21,815 nucleotides of DNA from a virus (IMGVR_UViG_3300041403_000489:1-21815), one strand, 5' to 3'; counted from the first letter of the stretch, positions 1 through 6,657 are shown. Numbers and translations are program-made. The notes: a model not told the origin generated them from the letters alone.

Positions 1-219
1 CTAGAAGAATTTTTAAAACAGTACGAAGAGCAATATGGTGAGATTGCCTTTACGGTTTTGAGTATGAAAGACTATGAAAATCTTGCTTTAAATATTGCAG
101 AACTTCGTCGATATATCAACCAACAAACCGAGATTATAGTTTACTATGAAGATGCAGTGACTGACGAGCCAAAAGAGGAGAATGCTCAGAATGGAACTGA
201 ATCTGGAGAAAGCCAATAA
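1..219 (+). CDS. C-terminal part of an unrecognised protein (5' end outside window)
   Basis: Frame 1 is open from the first base to a TAA at 217-219, giving 72 residues. The visible part begins LEEFLKQYEEQYGEIAF and ends in an acidic, polar tail (DEPKEENAQNGTESGESQ). No start codon with a ribosome site is visible, so the gene must begin upstream. The composition is that of a soluble, partly helical protein with a disordered C-terminus. It overlaps the start of the lipase gene by about 29 bases, which is the normal packing here and supports the frame being coding. I do not recognise a family. Confidence 0.6.
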   Translation, partial: LEEFLKQYEEQYGEIAFTVLSMKDYENLALNIAELRRYINQQTEIIVYYEDAVTDEPKEENAQNGTESGESQ

Positions 220-907
220 ACTAGCGATATGTGCTAATCTAGCATATCAAGATCAAGAAGCTCAAAAAGGGTTCAAAGAACTCGGATATCATCATCATCT
301 TTTCTTTGATCATGAAGAAGCGCAATGTCATATTGTGTGGAATGATGAAGAAAAAGTAATTGCGTTCCGTGGTACTGAACCAGACCAACTTTCAGATATT
401 ATGGCAGATCTAAAAGCGTGGCCCAGAAAGTCAATGACTGATGGTTGGGTACATGCTGGATTCCGCACAGAACTAGATAAACTCTGGGATGATGTAAAGC
501 TTCTTGCCGAAGAACACACTGACAGAAAACTTTATATCTGTGGCCACTCACTTGGGGCTGCAATGGCAACTCTTTGTACTTCTCGTGTTGAAGAGTTTAG
601 AACGGTTGATGGATTGTACACGTATGGATCGCCACGGGCTGGTACAAGATCTTTTGTCAAAGGAATTAAAACTCCACATTGGAGATTCGTAAATAATAAC
701 GATGTTGTAACTCGAGTACCTCTTGCTCTAATGGGATATAAACACCACGGTCAAATGGTTTATATCAACCACTATGGTAAGATTCGTAAAATGACACCGT
801 GGCAGAGAGTGAAAGATAAGTGGAGAGGATGGAGATCCGGACTTCTTGATGGTGTACAAGATCATGGCATGCCTAACTATGTTAATTATACTATCAAGGA
901 GGACTAA
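191..907 (+). CDS. Class 3 (alpha/beta-hydrolase) lipase
   Basis: A 238-residue protein of the Lipase_3 family, which hydrolyses carboxyl esters such as triacylglycerols or phospholipids. Visible motifs, numbered from the start at 191: an FRGTE segment near 59-63 that fits the oxyanion region, the nucleophile elbow GHSLGAAMA with Ser120, a YGSPRAG strand near 145-151, the acid Asp171 in FVNNNDVVTRVP, and the probable catalytic His185 in GYKHHG. An ATG at 182 is also possible, but only one base separates it from the GGAG at 177-180; the ATG at 191 has a spacing of 10 and is preferred. There is no signal peptide or membrane segment, so the protein starts out cytoplasmic. It overlaps the upstream gene, and its stop touches the SNase start. 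A role in membrane damage at lysis or in lipid recycling is plausible but inferred. Confidence 0.85.
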   Translation: MELNLEKANKLAICANLAYQDQEAQKGFKELGYHHHLFFDHEEAQCHIVWNDEEKVIAFRGTEPDQLSDIMADLKAWPRKSMTDGWVHAGFRTELDKLWDDVKLLAEEHTDRKLYICGHSLGAAMATLCTSRVEEFRTVDGLYTYGSPRAGTRSFVKGIKTPHWRFVNNNDVVTRVPLALMGYKHHGQMVYINHYGKIRKMTPWQRVKDKWRGWRSGLLDGVQDHGMPNYVNYTIKED

Positions 908-1378
908 ATGCAAAAGAACGAATACGACGTTCAAGTTGTAAAAGTTGTTGATGGAGACACAGTAGATGTTGACATTGACCTCGGTTTTGGTGTATGCTTA
1001 AAAGATGAGCGTGTGAGAATTATGGGTATAGATACACCTGAATCGAGGACATCTGATAAGGTAGAAAAAGTTTTTGGACTTGCTGCAAAGAATAGACTTT
1101 ATTCTTTACTTGAAAAGGACGCTAAACTTATTACAACAGAAGATAAGTCTGGTGAAGATATGAAAGGTAAATTTGGTCGTATCCTTGGAGACTTTAGAGC
1201 AGATGATGGTCGTCTTGTAACCGATATTATGATTAGTGAAGGACACTGCGTTCCTTATCACGGAGAAAGTAAAGATGATATTCAAGCACAGCATATGGCC
1301 AACAGAGAAAGATTATTAGCTGAAGGTGTTGTATCAAAAGAAGATTACGACGCTGCAGTCAAATTAATGGAGAAATAA
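908..1378 (+). CDS. Thermonuclease-like (SNase family) nuclease
   Basis: A 156-residue staphylococcal-nuclease-like protein that probably cleaves DNA or RNA using calcium. The OB-fold motif VVDGDTVDVDID gives Asp15. VRIMGIDTPES gives Arg37, Asp42 and Glu45, and GRILGDF gives Arg91. Together these match the family's metal ligands and the two catalytic arginines and glutamate, so an active enzyme is expected. It lacks a signal peptide, unlike many secreted homologues, and so would act inside the cell, perhaps on host nucleic acid for nucleotide salvage. The start is firm: AAGGAGG lies about 6 bases upstream and the ATG directly follows the lipase stop. The stop at 1376-1378 is followed immediately by the next ATG. 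Confidence 0.88.
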   Translation: MQKNEYDVQVVKVVDGDTVDVDIDLGFGVCLKDERVRIMGIDTPESRTSDKVEKVFGLAAKNRLYSLLEKDAKLITTEDKSGEDMKGKFGRILGDFRADDGRLVTDIMISEGHCVPYHGESKDDIQAQHMANRERLLAEGVVSKEDYDAAVKLMEK

Positions 1379-1543
1379 ATGATTAAAAGATGGATTACAA
1401 ATAGAATAGAAGAAAGAACTAGCTGGGATGGCGCTGTATTAATTGGTGTTGGCCTAGTCATTTTGATTGCCGGCCCGTTTGCTAAACTTGCAGCATATGG
1501 TGCAATTGCATATGGTGCTTGGACAATCTGGAAGTCAGAATAA
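1379..1543 (+). CDS. Small two-helix membrane protein
   Basis: A 54-residue ORF that starts directly after the SNase stop, with GGAG about 7 bases upstream. An N-terminal charged part (MIKRWITNRIEERTSWD) is followed by two hydrophobic stretches near residues 19-32 and 37-51, rich in Gly and Ala, and a short KSE tail. The likely topology is a hairpin of two membrane helices with the basic N-terminus inside. The stop overlaps the next start as TAATG, so the two are probably co-translated. No family with a known function is recognised. A role in membrane remodelling or superinfection exclusion would be a guess. Confidence 0.7.
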   Translation: MIKRWITNRIEERTSWDGAVLIGVGLVILIAGPFAKLAAYGAIAYGAWTIWKSE

Positions 1544-1824
1544 TGATAGAGCGTATGTTTGAAGATACGCTGTGGATATATACAGCTATAGGAGGCTCAC
1601 TTCTTGGTGCAGCCTTTCTGGCTTATTTTAAAGATACGAGAGCTGGTCTGTGGTGTTATGCCAAGTTAGATCAGACTCTTGATTATCTAGTTGAGAGATG
1701 GGGTTGGACTTGGTTTGAGCAACCCACAGACGCATGGAGAAAAAAGTATCCATATGTCACAAAGAAAATTGATGAACTTGAAAAACGAATTGAGGAATTA
1801 GAAAATGAGAGAAAAACTGATTAG
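1543..1824 (+). CDS. Single-span membrane protein with C-terminal coiled coil
   Basis: A 93-residue protein. The ATG at 1543 overlaps the upstream stop as TAATG; an upstream in-frame ATG at 1519 would lie inside the previous gene and is less likely. Residues 10-28 form a hydrophobic segment (WIYTAIGGSLLGAAFLAYF). A Trp-rich middle follows (ERWGWTWFEQPTDAWRKKYP, 51-70), then a heptad-like tail (IDELEKRIEELENE). A membrane anchor with a cytoplasmic coiled coil is the simplest reading. Similar small proteins occur, from memory, in T4-like marine phages without an assigned function. It probably works with the preceding membrane protein, as the two are translationally coupled. Confidence 0.7.
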   Translation: MIERMFEDTLWIYTAIGGSLLGAAFLAYFKDTRAGLWCYAKLDQTLDYLVERWGWTWFEQPTDAWRKKYPYVTKKIDELEKRIEELENERKTD

Positions 1825-2017
1825 AGCATTTATTAGTCATGCACAAGGTCATGTTGATAAGCATGTAGCCAACATCGAGGTCTATCTCGATAATCCAGCT
1901 GGCATCGGTGAGCACTCAGATATTATTGAGGCTATTGAGATCGAGATGAAACAAATTTCTGAATATGATGATATGCTGGAAATGGTAAAAAAATATTTTC
2001 CTCCGGTTGTAGAATAA
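1805..2017 (+). CDS. Conserved T4-like phage protein of unknown function
   Basis: A 70-residue soluble protein that overlaps the previous gene by 20 bases. It contains the segments AFISHAQGHVDKHVANIEVY and GIGEHSDIIEAIEIEM, and I recall close relatives in cyanophages and other T4-like marine phages that are always left as hypothetical. The pattern of His and acidic residues (HAQGHVDKH, GEHSD) could suggest metal binding, but nothing proves it. The predicted structure is mainly helical. It is the last gene before the nrdJ promoter, with 87 bases between its stop and the nrdJ start, so it closes a transcription unit. Confidence 0.75.
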   Translation: MREKLIRAFISHAQGHVDKHVANIEVYLDNPAGIGEHSDIIEAIEIEMKQISEYDDMLEMVKKYFPPVVE

Positions 2018-2032
2018 TACGCAAATTAACAG

Positions 2033-2061
2033 TTTACAAAACTCGCGTTTTGATATATAAT
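2033..2061 (+). promoter_or_regulatory. Sigma70-type promoter for nrdJ
   Basis: TTTACA (2033-2038), 17 bases, TATAAT (2056-2061). The -35 is preceded by G (GTTTACA), as in the other members of this window's promoter family. It sits between the stop at 2017 and the nrdJ start at 2105, leaving a leader of about 38 bases with AGAGG and TAGG ahead of the ATG. Confidence 0.8.
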
Positions 2062-2104
2062 ACTACAATCAGTTAAAAATTATTCAGTTATAAGAGGTAG
2101 TAGG

Positions 2105-4321
2105 ATGGCAACAGCAGCTGTTGACACAAGGAAGTTTTTGTCGGAAACCAAGTTCTACGAAGGTTATTCACGATATGTTGAAAATGAAGGTAGATATGAA
2201 ACTTGGGACGAGGCTGTCGATCGTGTATTAGAAATGCACGAAGAAAATTACAAAGAAAAAAATAATGAACTAAAAGAATATTTCGAAGAAGCGAGACAAG
2301 CCTATAAAGAACAAAGAGTCCTTGGTGCTCAACGTGCTTTGCAATTCGGCGGTGAACAATTGATGAAGCATCAGATGCGTATGTATAACTGTACGTCTTC
2401 TTATGCTGATCGCCCCGAATTTTTTGGGGAAGTTTTTTATATTCTCCTCTGTGGTGCTGGTGCAGGTTTCTCTGTGCAAAAGCATCATGTTAAAAAATTA
2501 CCAAAGCTTCAAGCTCGTACTAAACAAGCTAAAGGTTATATCGTAGAAGACTCTATTGAAGGATGGGCATCTGCACTCGACGTGTTGATGTCTTCTTATT
2601 TTGTTGGTGGTGGTAAACATCCCGACTATGAAGGACGTAGAGTTTTCTTTGACTTATCACAAATTCGTCCAAAGGGTGCTAAAATTTCTGGAGGATTTAA
2701 AGCACCAGGACCAGAAGGATTGCGTCGTTCACTCGATAAAATCGAACATTTACTCCAAGGTATTGTATTAGACCAAAAAGAACCAGTAGCAATCAAGCCG
2801 ATTAATGTATATGATATTGCTATGCATGCAGCAGACGCTGTCTTGTCTGGTGGTGTTCGTCGTTCGGCTACGATTTGTCTTTTCTCGCCAGACGATGAAG
2901 AGATGATGAATGCTAAAACTGGCAATTGGTTTATGGAAAATCCACAAAGAGCACGTTCAAATAACTCAGCAGTTATTGTTCGTGATAAGACAACACCAGA
3001 ACAGTTTGGTAAGATTATGGAATCTGTCAAGCAGTTTGGTGAACCAGGATTCGTCTTCGTTGAATCTACAGAGCATACAACTAATCCATGTGTTGAGATT
3101 GGTATGTTCCCTAAGTTAGGAAACAAGTCTGGTTGGCAGGGTTGTAACCTAACAGAGATTAACGGAGGAAGTTGCAATACCGAGGAAGACTTTTATAAGG
3201 CATGCCGCGCAGCGTCTATCCTCGGTACCCTACAAGCTGGGTACACAGACTTTAAGTTCTTGTCTGACACATCAAAGAAAATCTTTGATCGTGAGGCATT
3301 GCTCGGAGTCTCGATTACAGGTTGGATGAACAATCCGGATATTCTTTTCAATGATAAAATTCTTGAAAAAGGAGCAAAGATTGTTAGAGATATTAATAAA
3401 AAAGTATCCGCCATTATTGGTATTAATCCTGCTGCTCGTACTACTTGCGTTAAGCCAAGTGGTAATGCATCGGTTCTTTTACAAACCGCTTCTGGAATCC
3501 ATGCTGAGCACTCAGACATGTATATCAGAAATGTGCAGATGAATAAAGAGTCTGAAATTACTCAAGCCATTATTAAGGCTAATCCATATATGGTTGAAGA
3601 ATCCGTATGGTCTGCTGGCGGAACTGATGTCGTAGTGTCGTTTCCAATTCTTCCAAAAGAAGGATCAATTTACAAGGATGAGCTCCTTGGTGTCAAGCAC
3701 CTTGAACTCGTTAAGAAAGCTCAAAAACATTGGGTGAATGCTGGTACAAATGAAGAACTTTGTGCTGACAAAGGTATTCGTCATAACGTATCTAACACTA
3801 TTATCGTTGATGATTGGGATGAAGTAGAAAAGTATGTGTTTGAAAATCGTCATTCATTTGCTGGTATTTCATTCCTTCCAATGTCTGGTGATAAAGACTA
3901 TAACCAAGCACCAAACACAGCAGTGATTACCGCAAAACAAATGGTAAAGAAATATGACACTGCAGCTATCTTTGCATCTGGTATGGTGGTGGATGCATTG
4001 AAAGTCTTCCCTAATCTTTGGGATGCATGTTCGACTGCACAGGGTTGGGGCATGGATATTTCTCTTGAATCGGCAGAGAACGCAGCAAGACAAGATTGGG
4101 TTCGTCGTTTCAAGAACTTTGCAGAAAACTATTGTGGATCAAATGAGATCAAAGCAGAACATTGCTTAAAAGATTCTTATCTGTTACACAAGTGGAATAA
4201 AATCCAAGCAAACTTAAAGCCTATGCATTGGATCGAAGATCTGACAGAGAAGAAGTATACAGATGTAGATACACTTGGTGCTGCAGCATGTGCTGGTGGT
4301 GCTTGTGAAATCGACTTCTAA
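2105..4321 (+). CDS. nrdJ: Adenosylcobalamin-dependent (class II) ribonucleotide reductase
   Basis: A 738-residue monomeric class II reductase, close to the length of the Lactobacillus leichmannii RTPR type. It reduces ribonucleoside triphosphates to deoxy forms, starting the radical with coenzyme B12 and needing neither oxygen nor a second subunit. The motif NPCVE gives Asn327, Cys329 (thiyl radical) and Glu331. MYNCTSSY (Cys96) and GWQGCNLTE (Cys347) supply the active-site disulfide pair. The C-terminal CAGGACEIDF carries Cys729 and Cys734 with the C-x4-C spacing that re-reduces the active site. SGGVRRSA and TCVKPSGNASVLL are family signatures. No intein interrupts the reading frame. It has its own promoter at 2033-2061 and is followed with almost no gap by small zinc-type genes. 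A glutaredoxin gene at 18545 could provide electrons. The phage depends on host cobalamin. Confidence 0.95.
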   Translation: MATAAVDTRKFLSETKFYEGYSRYVENEGRYETWDEAVDRVLEMHEENYKEKNNELKEYFEEARQAYKEQRVLGAQRALQFGGEQLMKHQMRMYNCTSSYADRPEFFGEVFYILLCGAGAGFSVQKHHVKKLPKLQARTKQAKGYIVEDSIEGWASALDVLMSSYFVGGGKHPDYEGRRVFFDLSQIRPKGAKISGGFKAPGPEGLRRSLDKIEHLLQGIVLDQKEPVAIKPINVYDIAMHAADAVLSGGVRRSATICLFSPDDEEMMNAKTGNWFMENPQRARSNNSAVIVRDKTTPEQFGKIMESVKQFGEPGFVFVESTEHTTNPCVEIGMFPKLGNKSGWQGCNLTEINGGSCNTEEDFYKACRAASILGTLQAGYTDFKFLSDTSKKIFDREALLGVSITGWMNNPDILFNDKILEKGAKIVRDINKKVSAIIGINPAARTTCVKPSGNASVLLQTASGIHAEHSDMYIRNVQMNKESEITQAIIKANPYMVEESVWSAGGTDVVVSFPILPKEGSIYKDELLGVKHLELVKKAQKHWVNAGTNEELCADKGIRHNVSNTIIVDDWDEVEKYVFENRHSFAGISFLPMSGDKDYNQAPNTAVITAKQMVKKYDTAAIFASGMVVDALKVFPNLWDACSTAQGWGMDISLESAENAARQDWVRRFKNFAENYCGSNEIKAEHCLKDSYLLHKWNKIQANLKPMHWIEDLTEKKYTDVDTLGAAACAGGACEIDF

Positions 4322-4322
4322 T

Positions 4323-4472
4323 GTGCCTTCACCGTGTCTCAAAATTTGCATGATAGATAACGGTATATGCATCGGTTGCAATAGGACTCAAGACGAAATT
4401 CGTGAATGGTTCTATGCAACCGATGATCGCAAGAGAGAAATCCTCAAAAGGATCAAAAATGAAAGAATATAG
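4323..4472 (+). CDS. DUF1289-type small cysteine protein (GTG start)
   Basis: A 49-residue protein with the arrangement SPCLKIC, CIGC, RTQDEIREW, typical of the DUF1289 family (Cys5, Cys9, Cys16, Cys19), a likely zinc- or Fe-S-binding knuckle. Bacterial members are common in Proteobacteria and have no settled function. The reading starts at GTG 4323, one base after the nrdJ stop: the conserved SPC element lies at the very N-terminus of family members, and the next in-frame ATG (4350) would remove the first two cysteines. There is no clear ribosome site, so translation probably depends on coupling to nrdJ. The C-terminus overlaps the next gene by 14 bases. Confidence 0.75.
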   Translation: MPSPCLKICMIDNGICIGCNRTQDEIREWFYATDDRKREILKRIKNERI

Positions 4473-4617
4473 AATTGAATGCGAAGAGTGCGAAACTACT
4501 ACAGACGTTTTTGCATATAGCAAACCCGAATTCTGTCCATGCTGTGGGAGAAGAGCAGAAGTCGAATCGCGCAGACTTGATTTTGACGATCAGGAGTTAT
4601 TACTTGAAGATGAATAA
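4459..4617 (+). CDS. Small zinc-ribbon protein
   Basis: A 52-residue protein with two CxxC knuckles, Cys8/Cys11 in IECEECET and Cys26/Cys29 in FCPCCGRR, followed by a strongly acidic tail (DFDDQELLLEDE). The ATG at 4459 has AAAGGA 7 bases upstream and overlaps the previous gene. An ATG further upstream in the same frame has no ribosome site. Such rubredoxin-like ribbons in phages often bind nucleic acid or RNA polymerase, but nothing here points to a partner. The stop lies in the loop of the hairpin that sits before the next gene. Confidence 0.75.
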   Translation: MKEYRIECEECETTTDVFAYSKPEFCPCCGRRAEVESRRLDFDDQELLLEDE

Positions 4618-4628
4618 ATATCTTCATG
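4592..4628 (+). promoter_or_regulatory. Probable split ribosome binding site with hairpin spacer
   Basis: The gene starting at 4626 has no Shine-Dalgarno within normal range. AGGAG lies at 4592-4596, 29 bases before the ATG. Between them is a 6-7 bp hairpin, TGAAGAT (4605-4611) with ATCTTCA (4620-4626) and an 8-base loop. Folding leaves about 8-9 bases between AGGAG and the start codon. T4 gene 38 is a known case of a hairpin joining the two parts of a ribosome site. The upstream stop codon (4615-4617) is in the loop, so terminating ribosomes would open the stem. Confidence 0.5.
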
Positions 4629-5027
4629 TGGTACTATGAAAACAAACAATATGATGAGACGCCAGAAGAATATCAAGGATTCGTCTACCAGATTACAGAG
4701 CAAGACACTGGTAAAAAATACATCGGAAAGAAAAACTTCTGGAAGCCAAAGACTCTCCCAATCACAAAAACACGAAAGCGTAGATCCAGAACTCGTGTTG
4801 AGTCCGATTGGAAAACTTATTTTGGCAGCAGCAAAGAAGTCCAGCTCCTCGTAGAGGAAAAGGGCCGGGATAATTATCATAGAGAAATCCTCCGACTTTG
4901 CAAGACAAAAGGAGAGATGTCATACTATGAAGCTAAGTTGCAGTTTCAGTATGACGTCTTGCTTTCTGACGAGTATTACAATGAGTTTATTGGTTGCAAA
5001 ATTCACGCAAAACATGTAAAAAAGTAG
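4626..5027 (+). CDS. GIY-YIG-like nuclease
   Basis: A 133-residue protein of a type common in T4-like phages. The N-terminus has GFVYQI (residues 18-23) and KKYIGKK (30-36), which fit the two strands of the GIY-YIG fold, with Phe in place of Ile in the first motif. A basic segment (KTRKRRSRTR) follows, then YFGSS and an E in YYEAKLQF (Glu102) that fits the metal-binding glutamate. Relatives are annotated as Seg-like homing or phage endonucleases. Whether this copy is mobile is open: it is short, does not interrupt another gene and has no extra DNA-binding domain. Its stop abuts the next promoter's -35 box. Translation probably uses the split ribosome site at 4592-4628. Confidence 0.72.
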   Translation: MWYYENKQYDETPEEYQGFVYQITEQDTGKKYIGKKNFWKPKTLPITKTRKRRSRTRVESDWKTYFGSSKEVQLLVEEKGRDNYHREILRLCKTKGEMSYYEAKLQFQYDVLLSDEYYNEFIGCKIHAKHVKK

Positions 5028-5056
5028 TTTACTTTTATAAGAAAATAGTGTATAAT
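5028..5056 (+). promoter_or_regulatory. Sigma70-type promoter for the RNase H operon
   Basis: TTTACT (5028-5033), 17 bases, TATAAT (5051-5056), with an extended -10 feature (TG two bases before TATAAT: GTGTATAAT). An A-tract precedes the -35. The -35 begins at the base after the preceding stop codon. The leader runs to a tiny ORF at 5084. Confidence 0.8.
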
Positions 5057-5083
5057 AGATCCAACAATTGAGGAGTATACACT

Positions 5084-5119
5084 ATGTTTTCTATTGAGCT
5101 TGACACAGAGGTTAGATAA
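5084..5119 (+). CDS. 11-residue leader peptide before RNase H
   Basis: ATG at 5084 with a strong GAGGAG about 8 bases upstream, encoding MFSIELDTEVR, then TAA at 5117-5119. The TAA overlaps the RNase H start as TAATG. The best ribosome site of the transcript serves this peptide rather than RNase H, which has only GAGG inside the leader's codons. Translational coupling is the likely purpose. The alternative is that this is the eroded start of an older gene. Confidence 0.55.
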   Translation: MFSIELDTEVR

Positions 5120-5967
5120 TGATTATCGTTGATTACTCTGGCATTTGCCTTGCCACTATTCTTATTACTAAAAACCTTGACGAAGGTATGATTCGTCATA
5201 TGACTCTTAATTCATTGCGAATGTACAATAAAAAGTTTCGTGATGACTATGGTCAAATGATTCTTGCTTGTGATGGTGCTAACAACTGGCGTCGTAGTTA
5301 CTTCCCTCAATACAAAGCAAATCGTCGTAAAGGCCGTGATGAGTCTACCTTTGATTGGAACGAAGCATTTCGTATTATGCATAAAATCAAAGATGAGATC
5401 CGTGAAAACTTTCCTTACAAAGTAATTCACCTTGAAGGCTGTGAGGCTGACGATGTTATTGGTACTCTGGTCGAGCAGACTCAAGAATTCGGTAACTATG
5501 AAGATGTTATGATTGTATCTTCCGACGGTGACTTCAAACAGCTGCAGCGGTATGACAATGTCAAGCAATTTTCTCCTATGCTCAAGAAGTTTGTGGTCGA
5601 TGACAATCCACGTCTTAACCTACAAGAAAAAATTCTAAAGGGTGATACCGGTGATGGTGTACCAAATGTTCTATCAGATGATGATACTCTGGTCGATGGT
5701 CGTCGTCAAACACCACTGTCAAAGAAAAAGAAAGAAGCAATTATCGAAGATCTAGCTGAAGGTGAATTGCTATATGCTGCATCGTGGTATCGTAACTATC
5801 AGCGCAATGAAACTCTCATTGATCTCACAAAAACACCAAACGATCTCAAACAGAAAATTATAAATAGTTATAATGATGATCCTATTGGTGATAAGACAAA
5901 GGTGTTTCCATACCTTGTTGCTAACAGAATGAAGCAGTTGATTGAAAGTGTTCAGGAGTTTGTTTAA
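5119..5967 (+). CDS. rnh: T4-type RNase H / 5'-3' exonuclease (FEN-like)
   Basis: A 282-residue flap-endonuclease-like enzyme of the T4 RNase H type, which removes RNA primers and 5' flaps from Okazaki fragments at the phage fork. The acidic metal sites are all present: Asp5 (IIVDYSG), Asp52 (ACDGANNWRR), Asp111/Asp112 (CEADDVIG), Asp136/Asp138 (SSDGDF) and Asp176/Asp179 (KGDTGDGVPN, the helix-hairpin-helix-like turn). YFPQYKANRRKGR is the usual basic arch region. Length and motif order match the T4 protein. It follows a leader peptide with a TAATG overlap and joins the next gene the same way. Confidence 0.9.
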   Translation: MIIVDYSGICLATILITKNLDEGMIRHMTLNSLRMYNKKFRDDYGQMILACDGANNWRRSYFPQYKANRRKGRDESTFDWNEAFRIMHKIKDEIRENFPYKVIHLEGCEADDVIGTLVEQTQEFGNYEDVMIVSSDGDFKQLQRYDNVKQFSPMLKKFVVDDNPRLNLQEKILKGDTGDGVPNVLSDDDTLVDGRRQTPLSKKKKEAIIEDLAEGELLYAASWYRNYQRNETLIDLTKTPNDLKQKIINSYNDDPIGDKTKVFPYLVANRMKQLIESVQEFV

Positions 5968-6380
5968 TGAAACAATATGTACATGAAGTCTTGGAAGAAG
6001 TTGCCAAGAAGCGAAGTAAAGTAGATAAGATTAAAGTCCTTAAAGAAAATGAATCATGGGCTTTGAAAGATATTATTAAGGGTTCAATGGATACACGAAT
6101 TCAATGGATTCTCCCGCCCGGAGCTCCGCCATACACGGCGTCAGAAGCTCATAATCATCCAGCAAATCTCATGCGAGAAAACACAAAGTTTAAGTATTTC
6201 GCGAAAGGTGGACCCGGCGAACAACTGCCGGCCTTTAAGCGCGAAAATATTTTTATCGGTTTGATAGAAGCTGTGCATCCAAAAGACGCAGAGCTCGTTA
6301 TTGCTATGATTAACAAAGAAACGCCCAAAGGTCTGACTAGGCCGTTGGTAAAGGAGGCTTTTCCCGGCTTAATCGACTGA
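5967..6380 (+). CDS. Conserved T4-like phage protein (probably DUF6433)
   Basis: A 137-residue protein resembling a family widespread in T4-like cyanophages, which I believe is DUF6433. Recognisable segments are MKQYVHEVLEEVAKKRSK, ENESWALKDIIKG, ILPPGAPPYTASEAHN, KYFAKGGPGEQLPAFKRE and the ending GLTRPLVKEAFPGLID. The lysine-rich N-terminal helix and the context next to RNase H suggest a replication or DNA-binding role, but no catalytic motif is seen. AGGAG lies 8 bases before the ATG, and TAATG couples it to RNase H. The name is from memory; the coding call itself is firm. Confidence 0.8.
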   Translation: MKQYVHEVLEEVAKKRSKVDKIKVLKENESWALKDIIKGSMDTRIQWILPPGAPPYTASEAHNHPANLMRENTKFKYFAKGGPGEQLPAFKRENIFIGLIEAVHPKDAELVIAMINKETPKGLTRPLVKEAFPGLID

Positions 6381-6412
6381 GGGTAAACATCAACCCTTGG
6401 AGAAAAGTACAC

Positions 6413-6574
6413 ATGGTTTTAGCTCAGCTCGAAAGACTTAAGAAAGACGCAACCGAATTGGAAATCTACGCTAAGAAATTAGAGAAAAAAGGAAAGGTAG
6501 ATCGAATGCAAAAAATTCTCAAAAAGCATGATTTCTTAAAACGTCGAATTGCTGAGGTTCAATATTCAACTTAA
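6413..6574 (+). CDS. Small basic coiled-coil protein
   Basis: A 53-residue ORF with GGAG upstream (CTTGGAGAAAAG, about 10 bases before the ATG). The product is a charged helix (LAQLERLKKDATELEIYAKK and onward) rich in Lys, Arg and Glu, with heptad-like Leu and Ile positions, ending in EVQYST. There is no membrane segment or cysteine. It lies in the 273-base gap between the 5967 and 6654 genes, which is otherwise regulatory. Function unknown; a small nucleic-acid or protein-binding helix is likely. Confidence 0.65.
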   Translation: MVLAQLERLKKDATELEIYAKKLEKKGKVDRMQKILKKHDFLKRRIAEVQYST

Positions 6575-6589
6575 ACGAAAATTTAGGAG

Positions 6590-6618
6590 TGTACATGCCC
6601 CTGCCGATTTGGTATAAT
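6590..6618 (+). promoter_or_regulatory. Sigma70-type promoter overlapping an inverted repeat
   Basis: TGTACA (6590-6595), 17 bases, TATAAT (6613-6618). Transcription would start near 6625. The left arm of a 10-bp inverted repeat (6598-6607) lies in the promoter spacer and the right arm (6633-6642) in the transcribed leader. Confidence 0.7.
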
Positions 6619-6657
6619 AATATTATGATTATTCGGCAGGGGTATATTATATTATGA
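6595..6657 (+). CDS. 20-residue leader peptide ahead of the 6654 gene
   Basis: ATG at 6595 with AGGAG at 6585-6589 (5 bases apart) opens a 20-codon frame beginning MPLPIWYNN. It ends at TGA 6655-6657, overlapping the ATG of the next gene as ATGA. It spans the whole inverted repeat. Only a transcript coming from upstream would contain its start; RNA from the promoter at 6590-6618 begins after it. Translation would open the hairpin and couple to the downstream gene. Confidence 0.45.
   Translation: MPLPIWYNNIMIIRQGYIIL
6598..6642 (+). repeat. Perfect 10-bp inverted repeat (hairpin or operator)
   Basis: CCCCTGCCGA (6598-6607) and TCGGCAGGGG (6633-6642) are exact complements around a 25-base AT-rich loop. 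The right arm holds AGGGG (6638-6642), a possible ribosome site 11 bases before the ATG at 6654. In read-through RNA this site would be paired; in RNA from the local promoter the left arm is missing and the site is free. On DNA it brackets the -10 box and could be an operator. With this long a loop and no T-run it does not look like a terminator. Confidence 0.65.

Noticed and set aside
2018-2104. Cobalamin riboswitch before nrdJ
   Set aside because: The gap is only 87 bases, holds a promoter, and shows no GCCACTG-type B12 box.
2626-3177. 183-codon open frame on the minus strand within nrdJ
   Set aside because: It lies wholly inside a strongly supported gene, has no ribosome site, and its protein looks like low-information antisense of the reductase.
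4321-4353. ATG at 4321 overlapping the nrdJ stop (MCLHRVSKFA)
   Set aside because: It ends after ten codons and is out of frame with the DUF1289 cysteines; the GTG at 4323 gives the conserved N-terminus.
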